Shown in pieces: positions 18,652-26,329 of a stretch of 64,000 nucleotides of DNA (the stretch's first letter is position 1; the number at the start of each line of letters is the position of its first letter). Both the position numbers and the translations under genes were made by a program. Location: NCBI RefSeq assembly GCF_000215955.2, contig NZ_AFNV02000020.1, positions 22,021-86,020 of the forward strand, written 5' to 3'. This stretch comes from Salinisphaera shabanensis E1L3A. GTDB taxonomy: Bacteria > Pseudomonadota > Gammaproteobacteria > Nevskiales > Salinisphaeraceae. The notes beneath the pieces were generated by a model, which was not told where the DNA came from, made no database searches, and saw nothing but the letters and a program-made list of their open reading frames with translations.

Positions 18652-20544
18652 ATGTGCGGCATAACCGGTATTCTCCAGCGCCAGCCCGATGTCGGCTCCC
18701 TAGCTGACAACCTCGATCGGATGCGCGATGCGCTTGTGCATCGGGGCCCGGACGATTGCGGCAGCTGGGTTGATCGCACAAGTGGCCAGGTGGCGCTCGG
18801 CCACCGTCGCCTGGCGATCATGGATACGTCGTCTCTGGGCGCTCAGCCCATGATTTCTGCAGACGAACGCTATGTCCTCGTGTTCAACGGCGAGATTTAC
18901 AACTTCCTCAGCCTGCGCGACACCCTTCAGGCGCAGGGGCACGTATTCACCAGCCGCTCCGATACCGAGGTCATGCTGGCCGCGTTCATGGAATGGGGCG
19001 TTGAAGACGCTCTGCCCCTGTTCGAAGGCATGTTCGCGATCGCGGTCTGGGATCGGCGCGATAGCGCTTTGTATCTGGCTCGCGATCGCTTTGGCGAGAA
19101 ACCGCTCTACTACGGACTGCACGACGGCACCCTATTATTCGGTTCCGAGCTCAAGGCGCTCGCACGCCATGATCGATTCGTCGACACAATCGATCGCAGC
19201 GCGCTAACCGAAATGATCCGCCTGTCCTATATTCCCTGCCCGCACAGTATCTTCAAGCACTATCGTAAACTGCCTCAAGGCAGTTATCTGCGGATAACCG
19301 ACCAACTCGAACCCGCAGAGCCCAGACAATATTTCGATATCGATACGCTCGCACAGGCGAGCGCCGAGCCGCTCGCGGACAACGAGGCCATCGACACGCT
19401 CGATCGTCTTTTATCCGCCTCAATCGCCAAACGGATGGTCGCCGACGTACCCGTGGGCGCGTTTCTATCGGGCGGTATCGATTCTTCCCTGATCGTGTCG
19501 CTGATGCAGGCGCATACGGCCCATCGCATTCAGACGTTCACCATCGGCTTCGATGACCCGACCCTCAACGAAGCGGCCCAGGCGCGTGCGACCGCCGACA
19601 TCCTCGGCACCGAACATCACGAACTGACCGTGAGCGATGACGATCTGCTTGCCGTCGTGCCCCGCTTGGCTGAAATCTACGACGAGCCGTTTGCGGACCC
19701 GGCACAGATTCCGGCGGTGCTGTTGTCGCAGATGGCCAGACGACAAGTCACCGTAGCCCTGTCGGGCGACGGTGGTGACGAACTGATGGCCGGCTATGAC
19801 CGGTATCACGATATCGGTCGCCACTGGCAAAGCCATGAACAGACAGCCCCGGCCCTGCACGGAATTCAAGCACGGTGGCTGGGACTCAAATCGAAGATAC
19901 AGCCGCGAAAAAGTGCGAAATATACACGTCAACAGGCGATCAAACGCGCCGGGCAAGATCTGCCGCGTTTCTACCGCGATAGCGTCAGCATCTGGAAGGA
20001 TCCCCAGCAGCTCGTCCTCGGGGGGCAAGACGCTGCAACGGCCTTTCTGCGTCACGACCCCGCCATCGCACGACAGGATCCACAGCGCTGGATTCAGGCC
20101 ACGGACGCCCAGTGCTACCTGCCCGACGACATCATGACAAAGGTCGACCGGGCCGCGATGGCCGCGAGCCTGGAAACGCGGGCCCCGTTTCTTGATACCG
20201 AACTCGCGACATTCGCCCTGGGCCTGCCGGTCGCCCAGCAGTATCGCGATGGCAAGGCCAAATGGCTCTCGCGTCAGCTGTTATATCGCTATCTGCCCCG
20301 AGAAACCGTCGAACGACCGAAACACGGCTTCGAGGTGCCGCTCGCGCAATGGCTGCGCGGCCCCCTGCGGGAATGGAGCGAAGCAATGCTCGATCCGAGC
20401 CGCCTGGATCGCGAGGGCTATTTCGATACGGCCTATGTGCGCCGCCTCTGGCGCCAGCATCTCGGCGCGAGCCACGACTGGAGCAACCAGCTCTGGTGCG
20501 TATTGATGTTCCAGTCCTGGTTGGCGGACTTTTTCGACCGCTGA
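18652..20544 (+). CDS. asnB: Asparagine synthetase (glutamine-hydrolysing), AsnB type, in a polysaccharide locus
   Basis: 630 residues from ATG 18652, chosen because Cys2 becomes the N-terminal nucleophile of the class II glutaminase (MCGITGILQR). The frame is open upstream to 18541 but that part is not family-like. Glutaminase domain (1 to about 210) with LVHRGPDDCG and LGHRRLAIMD; synthetase domain with the PP-loop FLSGGIDSS (S273 to S278) and ALSGDGGDELMAGYDRY. Makes asparagine from aspartate, glutamine and ATP, or, as is known for AsnB homologues in O-antigen and capsule loci (for example WbpS-like proteins), may amidate a uronic acid. Context among glycosyltransferases favours the second, which is inference. 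Confidence 0.88.
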   Translation: MCGITGILQRQPDVGSLADNLDRMRDALVHRGPDDCGSWVDRTSGQVALGHRRLAIMDTSSLGAQPMISADERYVLVFNGEIYNFLSLRDTLQAQGHVFTSRSDTEVMLAAFMEWGVEDALPLFEGMFAIAVWDRRDSALYLARDRFGEKPLYYGLHDGTLLFGSELKALARHDRFVDTIDRSALTEMIRLSYIPCPHSIFKHYRKLPQGSYLRITDQLEPAEPRQYFDIDTLAQASAEPLADNEAIDTLDRLLSASIAKRMVADVPVGAFLSGGIDSSLIVSLMQAHTAHRIQTFTIGFDDPTLNEAAQARATADILGTEHHELTVSDDDLLAVVPRLAEIYDEPFADPAQIPAVLLSQMARRQVTVALSGDGGDELMAGYDRYHDIGRHWQSHEQTAPALHGIQARWLGLKSKIQPRKSAKYTRQQAIKRAGQDLPRFYRDSVSIWKDPQQLVLGGQDAATAFLRHDPAIARQDPQRWIQATDAQCYLPDDIMTKVDRAAMAASLETRAPFLDTELATFALGLPVAQQYRDGKAKWLSRQLLYRYLPRETVERPKHGFEVPLAQWLRGPLREWSEAMLDPSRLDREGYFDTAYVRRLWRQHLGASHDWSNQLWCVLMFQSWLADFFDR

Positions 20545-20631
20545 GTTCGTCGATCGCCATCGCCCCGAGCGCATAGGCGCGAGTGCGCCACTCGAATGCT
20601 CAAGCCAAGCCCAGCTGCGGTGACTGAACGC

Positions 20632-21864
20632 CTATGCTGAATGCGCGCGCTGCTCGCCGAATTGCCCGAGTGCGTCAATAACACTGGCTATATGACGCTC
20701 GAACGAAAAGGTTGCGCGCGCGTGCGCGGCGGCGGCCTGCGATGTATGCGCATAGACCTGCGCATCGCCGACAATACTCGTAACGGCGTCGGCAAGCGTT
20801 TCGGGCCGCGCAAACGCCGCCGGGCGCAAGGCGTTGCTGTCCGGATCGTACACCTGGGTCGATTGCATGCTCGAGCGTGTCCCGCCCAGATCCGGGTATT
20901 TCGCATAGGGCTCGCTGGCAACCACCAGCCGCCCGGTCTCGCCATGACGAACGGTTTCGGCCATACCGTCGACACGCGTTGCCACCACCGGCACGCCAAA
21001 GGCCTGGGCTTCGATCGTGACGTTGCCCAATGGCTCCTGCAGGGCGGGATGCAAGAGCACATCGATACCACGATAGAACGCCGGCATATCCGATACACGC
21101 CCCAGAAACCGCAGATGGTCACGCACGTCGAGTGTCGTTGCCAGCGCTTCAAGCACGGCACGATCCGGGCCGTCGCCGGCAATATGCAGCTCGCAATCCA
21201 TGCCGCCCGCGCGCAGATGACGCAATGCATGGATGGCCAGACAGACCCCTTTTTCCGAGGCCAGACGTGCAGCCACACCAATACGCACACGCTCGCGATT
21301 CGCCAGGCTGCGTACAGTCACCTCCGCCGCATCGGCAGCCGCCATCACCTCGGGGCGAATACCGCCCAGACACACCCGTGCCGGCCCGTCATAACCCCAC
21401 TTGAGCTGCAGCATGCGCATGGACGCATGGGTATTGCAGATCGCACCGCTTATTGATCGTATGAACTCGGCTGCGGCTTGTGGCGGATGTTCAAACCAGC
21501 AGCCCCCGCCCTCGCGATAGACCAGCGGCGTAGCGCTTGCGCGCGCGGCCCGAGCAACCCCGGTGCGCGCGAAACCGCTCCAGGACAGAACCACATCGGA
21601 GCGCAGCCGTTTGATTCGCGACGCCAACGCGTATTGACGCAGTGCCGTCGGGCGACGCGGCAAACGAAGCCAGCCAGCCCGTTTGAACGATACCGCGCTA
21701 TCCACGAACGGCTCGACATACGGCGCGAGATCCGGATGCAGGCGACTGCCGTAAACCAGGTCGTGGTCGAAAGCGGCCTGCACCGCAGCGTGGCCAATCA
21801 GTGCACAGAACTGGTATTCCACCCCGGCCGGCACATCGAGATTGATCCGGTGCAATATCCGCAT
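20632..21864 (-). CDS. Family GT4 glycosyltransferase (tandem paralogue A)
   Basis: 410 residues. N-terminal RILHRINLDVPAGVEYQF; donor domain with GVAARLASEKGVCLAIHAL, HIAGDGPDRAVL, FLGRVSDMPAFYRGIDVLLH and the E-x7-E in QEPLGNVTIEAQAFGVPVVA. Between the donor core and the C-terminal helix is an insertion of about 35 residues containing YAKYPDLGG and VYDPDSNALRP, also present in the next gene. That shared insertion and N-terminal similarity mark the two as a tandem duplication. It is 60 bp downstream of its paralogue on the same strand. Converges on asnB. Substrate unknown. Confidence 0.84.
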   Translation of the reverse strand: MRILHRINLDVPAGVEYQFCALIGHAAVQAAFDHDLVYGSRLHPDLAPYVEPFVDSAVSFKRAGWLRLPRRPTALRQYALASRIKRLRSDVVLSWSGFARTGVARAARASATPLVYREGGGCWFEHPPQAAAEFIRSISGAICNTHASMRMLQLKWGYDGPARVCLGGIRPEVMAAADAAEVTVRSLANRERVRIGVAARLASEKGVCLAIHALRHLRAGGMDCELHIAGDGPDRAVLEALATTLDVRDHLRFLGRVSDMPAFYRGIDVLLHPALQEPLGNVTIEAQAFGVPVVATRVDGMAETVRHGETGRLVVASEPYAKYPDLGGTRSSMQSTQVYDPDSNALRPAAFARPETLADAVTSIVGDAQVYAHTSQAAAAHARATFSFERHIASVIDALGQFGEQRAHSA

Positions 21865-21924
21865 CCGCCAATTCCCTTCGTTCAGAAACGTTTGTAATAC
21901 CGGCGTTTTCGCGCGGCGCAGCGA

Positions 21925-23205
21925 TCACACCCCATCGGTGGTCAAACGCAGGATCGCCTGATCGAGCGCCGGCCCGTAGTCGTCAACCGAGAAGCGCGCA
22001 CCCACATGGCTCAACCCGCACTGGCTTGCGCGATGATATGCGGCATCACTGCAAATCAATTGCATCACCGCCGCAGCGAAACGCGTCGGCGTTGGGGCGC
22101 GCGGATGAACCAATTCATCGGTTTGCGGATCGTAGACCCAGGGCACGCCGATGTCGGACTGACCGCCCAGCTCGTTGGCGTATTCCGCCAGCGACCATTC
22201 CGGCGTAACCAGGCTCTCTGCCTGCTGGGTGGCCGGCAGTGTTTCCGGCAAACCGTCGACGGCCGTTGCCACGACCGGGCAGCCCCGGGCCTGGGCCTCG
22301 ATGCTGGTACGACCAAAGGGCTCTCGCAATGAGGCAACGAGCAGCAGATCGATCGCGTCGTAAAACGCGCCCATATCGTCGACTGAACCGGCAAACCGCA
22401 CCACGGGGGCCAACCCCAGCGTACGGGCCGTCTCGCGTAGCGCCGTCTCGCGCTCGCCGGTGCCCGCGATCGTGAGCTGCGCATCGACGCCATGGACATC
22501 GCGCAGGGTCTTGAGTACATGCAGTGCAATCAGGTGCCCTTTCACCTCGACCGTCCGCCCCGCACTGCCCAGGCGCAGCGGTCGGTCCCTCGGCAATGCC
22601 ACACGGGCCGCCCCAGCGTCCAGAATGCCGTCGATCGCACAATAGACCCGCTTCGTCGGCCCTTGCCACCCCCAGCGCAGCGCCAACATACGTTCGGCGG
22701 CGAAACTATTGCTGATCACGCCACAGGCACGGGCAAGATAATTTCGCGCATGGCGACGTTGTTGCCGCCACGCCTGGCCATGCTCATAGTGGATCAACGG
22801 CAACCCCGCCCGATCGGCGATGTCTGCAATATCGCGATTGCCGATACTGTTCCACCCCACCAGAGCGGACTCACCACCCCGCACCAGCTGCCTCACCGCA
22901 TTACGCGCGCGCAAGGCGCGTGCGGATCGCGGCAAACGAACCCCATGCCAGTGCCGTAGGGTTCGGCGTGAGACAGTGCGAAACGGCGGCGCGATCACGG
23001 CCTCGAAACGAGGATGGATTGGATCATCCACGATCACCGTATCGTCGCCATGGCATGCGCGCCGGTAGCCCGCGTATTGCGCGAACGACACTTCCGCGCC
23101 GCCAACCACATTCAGATTGAGCCGGTAGATCAAGCGACCCGGCCTCTCGTTCACAAGCTCAGCATCGATTGTCGATGCGGCACCGGCGATGGCGTTCGTT
23201 TTCAC
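21925..23205 (-). CDS. Family GT4 glycosyltransferase (tandem paralogue B)
   Basis: About 426 residues. The open frame runs up to 23478 but that part overlaps the GT2 gene upstream, so the true start is near the family's opening segment GRLIYRLNLNVVGGAEVSF. GTG at 23205 is taken; GTG at 23154 is as plausible, and neither has a strong ribosome site. Donor domain: GSAGRTVEVKGHLIALHVL, FAGSVDDMGAFYDAIDLLL and E-x7-E in REPFGRTSIEAQARGCPVV. It carries the same late insertion as its neighbour (YANELGGQSD, VYDPQTDELVHP). Same-strand order GT2, this gene, paralogue A suggests one transcript. Confidence 0.8.
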   Translation of the reverse strand: MKTNAIAGAASTIDAELVNERPGRLIYRLNLNVVGGAEVSFAQYAGYRRACHGDDTVIVDDPIHPRFEAVIAPPFRTVSRRTLRHWHGVRLPRSARALRARNAVRQLVRGGESALVGWNSIGNRDIADIADRAGLPLIHYEHGQAWRQQRRHARNYLARACGVISNSFAAERMLALRWGWQGPTKRVYCAIDGILDAGAARVALPRDRPLRLGSAGRTVEVKGHLIALHVLKTLRDVHGVDAQLTIAGTGERETALRETARTLGLAPVVRFAGSVDDMGAFYDAIDLLLVASLREPFGRTSIEAQARGCPVVATAVDGLPETLPATQQAESLVTPEWSLAEYANELGGQSDIGVPWVYDPQTDELVHPRAPTPTRFAAAVMQLICSDAAYHRASQCGLSHVGARFSVDDYGPALDQAILRLTTDGV

Positions 23206-23272
23206 GGGCGGCACGCACCCGCGTCGGAAAGCCGGATCTGTTCGACAGAATCGCGCGCCAGACCGCGGCCAG

Positions 23273-24244
23273 TCATTGGCGCGACTCCTCTTTCGAGTCC
23301 CGGCTATCCAGATAGCCGCGCAAACGACCCGCCCGCACCTGCCATTGCCAGCCGTACTTGAGCCGGAAATGGCGCGGCCCGAAGGCAAACGGTGCGTAGC
23401 GCAGCCAGGCCCGGGCCGCTCCGGACCAATAGCGCAGCGGCACACCGTAGAGATAGACACCACGCGAACTGCGCCCATGGGTGAGCGCCATGCTGCGCCC
23501 CCACAGATAGGCGCGCGCCCAGACTGCTTTCACGGTCAGTTGTTCGGGTCGCACGCGGTGCTCGGCACGTGCGGCCGGCACATAGACATACGGGTGATAC
23601 CCCAATCGCGCCAGGCGATACTCAAATTCGGTTTCATCGCCCATCAGGCGATGCGTGCCACCGGGGCCGAGACGTTCATCGAAACGGTGCGCGCCAATCG
23701 CGCTGCGCCGGATCATCATGTTCGGGCCCAACGGTACGCGTGTCGTCAGCCCTTCATCTTCACGCGCCTCGTAATAGGCAAACATGGGGCTCTGGCGAAC
23801 ATAGCGCTGGTCCTGAACCCAGGCCGGTGCATCCGGCGGGAATACGGGGATGATCGGCCCGCCGAAGATCGCGTGATCGGGCCAGCGCGCTGCGGCATCG
23901 ATATAGGATTGCAGCCAGTGCACGCCCAGATTGACGTCGTCGTCGATAAAGACGACGAGTCCCGCCTCGATCTGGTCGACCGCGCGATTGAGCGCCCGAG
24001 GCTTGCCCGGTCTCGGCTCGCTCAGTGCTTTCAATTCAAATCGCGTGTCCGCCGCGAAGCGCTCGAGTACTGTGGGGGTTTCATCGGTACTGGCATTGTC
24101 GACCGCCAGAACCCGCCAACGCGCGCCCGTCACATGCTGTCGACAAAGGCATTCGAGCGTTGTCGCGAGCGACTGCGCACGATTGTGACTTGCCACGACC
24201 ACCGTGACATCGAAACCGGATACAGGGTTGGAATCGTTCGACAT
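23273..24244 (-). CDS. Family GT2 glycosyltransferase
   Basis: 323 residues, GT-A fold: VTVVVASHNRAQSLATTL at the N-terminus, AVDNASTDET, then the metal-binding VFIDDDVNLG, and a late GDETEFEYRLARLGY element corresponding to the ED catalytic-base region. No membrane-spanning tail is evident. The donor is a nucleotide sugar; which one cannot be read. First intact gene of the minus-strand run 20632-24244. A possible gene remnant lies 18 bp upstream on the same strand (24263-24463). Confidence 0.85.
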   Translation of the reverse strand: MSNDSNPVSGFDVTVVVASHNRAQSLATTLECLCRQHVTGARWRVLAVDNASTDETPTVLERFAADTRFELKALSEPRPGKPRALNRAVDQIEAGLVVFIDDDVNLGVHWLQSYIDAAARWPDHAIFGGPIIPVFPPDAPAWVQDQRYVRQSPMFAYYEAREDEGLTTRVPLGPNMMIRRSAIGAHRFDERLGPGGTHRLMGDETEFEYRLARLGYHPYVYVPAARAEHRVRPEQLTVKAVWARAYLWGRSMALTHGRSSRGVYLYGVPLRYWSGAARAWLRYAPFAFGPRHFRLKYGWQWQVRAGRLRGYLDSRDSKEESRQ

Positions 24245-24262
24245 ACAAGCAATCGAATAGGG

Positions 24263-24463
24263 TCAGGCAGCCTCCTGGGTAAGTGGCATGTCCCAGAGAG
24301 CAATGCGTTCTCGCAACACCGCGAGACGATCGGCGTAGTACGCCGGTACCCGGATTGTACTGGAAGCGATGCCGCGCGTTGAGCGCGTCGATGGAGCGGC
24401 CGAAAACGTTATCATCCGTGTTCTGTCGAAGCCCATGCCCTGGCCTATGCGAACCGCTTCCAA
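24263..24463 (-). pseudogene. Possible small gene or 3' remnant, unrecognised
   Basis: A 66-codon frame whose second half (TIRVPAYYADRLAVLRERI, then ALWDMPLTQEAA and stop) has the look of a real protein C-terminus: balanced charged and hydrophobic residues and a stop 18 bp before the next start, unlike the arginine-rich chance frames nearby. The first half is unconvincing, and it overlaps antisense to the 5' end of the plus-strand GT2 gene. It could be the tail of a polysaccharide gene truncated by rearrangement. I do not recognise the family. Confidence 0.25.
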
Positions 24464-25547
24464 CGACTGCCCGCATGCGACGGGCGCACCTCGCGTGACG
24501 GTGCTTATTGCGGCTTTTCAAGCCGGCCGCTATATCGACGAGGCCATCGAAAGCGTACTCGCGCAGACCTTTCATGATTTCGAGCTGTTGATTATCGATG
24601 ACGCATCCACCGACGACACATCGAACCGGGTCTGTGCGCATACCGGCGACCCGCGTGTGTGCGCAATCACGCACATCCGGAATATCGGCAGGGCTGCCAG
24701 TCGCAATCACGGAATCGATCTTGCACGCGGCGAATATATTGCATTCCTGGACGCAGACGACCGCTGCGAGTCGAGCCGTCTCGAGCAGCAGCTCGCCTAT
24801 CTCGACAGCCACCCTGAAATAACCGGGGTTGGCAGCTGGATGGCATTGATAGACGAGCAAGGCAATCGGCTCGACGATCAGATCTATTCGTTGCCACTCG
24901 AACCAGACCACGTGGCTTGCCGGATGCTGTTTGAATGCTCGCTCGCACAACCGGCGATGATGGTGCGTCGCTACGCGCTCTCAAGCTATCGCTACGACAC
25001 GGACATTGCGCTCGCAGAAGATTACGAACTCTGGGCACGCATGATCACCACCTGCAGGTTCGCCAATCTTGCAGAACCATTGACATGCTATCGACGCCAC
25101 GCCGAGCAGGTATCGGTCAATCAACTCCATGCACAGCAACACGTCGATTTCGATATCTACGGCCGGCAGCTCGCAAGGCTTGGCATCACCTACGATCAGC
25201 AAGACCTGATTCGCCATGAATGCGTGTTCAAGCGCTACGGCCGCAAGCCTGTACTCGAACACACCGGCGCCCCCCTCGATATTCACTACCTGCGCTGGTG
25301 CAATGCCTGGCTCAGCGAACTACGTGCGGCGAATGCGCAATATCGCATCTATCCCGAGCCGGCATTGTCGGACATGCTCGTCTCATGCTGGATCTTCGCC
25401 TGTCGCAAGGCGGCACGAAACAGTGGCTGGTTACGCGTAGCGGCTGAATTCATGCGCTCGGAATTACGATCTGCGATAGTTCCGTTCATGAAAAGGCATA
25501 TGAAAACACGCTTGCGCGTACGCGGCGGCTTGGCGCGACCGGACTGA
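24435..25547 (+). CDS. Family GT2 glycosyltransferase
   Basis: About 370 residues, GT-A fold: RVTVLIAAFQAGRYIDEAIE, LLIIDDASTDDT, then the DxD-type AFLDADDRCESSRL, and LAEDYELWARMI near the catalytic base. The C-terminal third is helical with no clear membrane segment. Start uncertain: ATG 24369, 24435 and 24447 are all in frame and none has a good ribosome site; 24435 is taken because resemblance begins just after it. Base composition looks somewhat lower in GC than the flanking genes, which would fit acquisition, though I did not measure it. Followed after 52 bp by the methyltransferase on the same strand. Confidence 0.8.
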   Translation: MPWPMRTASNDCPHATGAPRVTVLIAAFQAGRYIDEAIESVLAQTFHDFELLIIDDASTDDTSNRVCAHTGDPRVCAITHIRNIGRAASRNHGIDLARGEYIAFLDADDRCESSRLEQQLAYLDSHPEITGVGSWMALIDEQGNRLDDQIYSLPLEPDHVACRMLFECSLAQPAMMVRRYALSSYRYDTDIALAEDYELWARMITTCRFANLAEPLTCYRRHAEQVSVNQLHAQQHVDFDIYGRQLARLGITYDQQDLIRHECVFKRYGRKPVLEHTGAPLDIHYLRWCNAWLSELRAANAQYRIYPEPALSDMLVSCWIFACRKAARNSGWLRVAAEFMRSELRSAIVPFMKRHMKTRLRVRGGLARPD

Positions 25548-25599
25548 CGCGACTTGAGCTTCGCATCAGCCCACTTTCCACAATCGAGCTTCAAACGGT

Positions 25600-26322
25600 A
25601 TGAGTCTATTCAGAAAGCCTGCCAAGCCAACACCCGCGCCGCGCTCCAGCGAGCAAATCATCCGCGCCTACGAAAACAACGAGAACATCACGCGGGACGA
25701 GTGCCGCATTCTCTATGACCTGGTCGAAGATCCCTGGGATCTGGGTTCGCAGACGCACTATGAATCCTATGCGCGCCTGATCGAAGTCACCGACAAATAT
25801 ATCGACTGGGCGAATATCGACTGGATTGTGGATTACGGCAGCGGTGTGGGTACCTTCACCAAGGCGCTCAAGGACGCCCATCCGCATATTCGCTCGCTGG
25901 GCATCGACTTCGATCGGGCACGCGAAGCCGCTGATCGACGTTTCGGCAGCAACCTGTTCGACGCGTTCTATGAAATGACACCCGGCATCAGCGAATACGA
26001 CCTGATGCGCGACGGCCTGCCCGACATCGATCTGGCACGGGTATGTATCTGTTTCATAAACAGTACGTACTATGTATTCACAGAGCAGCGTCGGCGCCAG
26101 CGAATCGAACACATGTCGCGCCTGATCGCGCGTTTCGAGGCACGGGCTCAGGCCGACGCCGTGAAGTATCTGCTTGTCACCGCGAACAACACCGACCGCG
26201 CCGCCGTCGACGCCATCAACAAGCGCGGGGCTGAACTGGTCTATCTGTCGCGCGATCTGGAACTGGCCAGCCGTATCGCCCAGTTCAATTCCGAACTGCA
26301 CACCCGTGTGTGGCAGCGTTGA
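25600..26322 (+). CDS. Class I SAM-dependent methyltransferase, unknown substrate
   Basis: 240 residues with a Rossmann methyltransferase core: motif I is VDYGSGVGTFTKAL (about 83-96), the acidic end of strand 2 is LGIDFDRA. An N-terminal helical extension of about 75 residues precedes the core. No signal peptide. No close family is recognised. Placed directly after a GT2 gene on the same strand and ending 7 bp from the convergent glnE stop, so it is the boundary of the polysaccharide region. A role in methylating a glycan is suggested only by position; small-molecule or rRNA substrates are not excluded. Confidence 0.7.
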   Translation: MSLFRKPAKPTPAPRSSEQIIRAYENNENITRDECRILYDLVEDPWDLGSQTHYESYARLIEVTDKYIDWANIDWIVDYGSGVGTFTKALKDAHPHIRSLGIDFDRAREAADRRFGSNLFDAFYEMTPGISEYDLMRDGLPDIDLARVCICFINSTYYVFTEQRRRQRIEHMSRLIARFEARAQADAVKYLLVTANNTDRAAVDAINKRGAELVYLSRDLELASRIAQFNSELHTRVWQR

Positions 26323-26329
26323 GTCGCGC

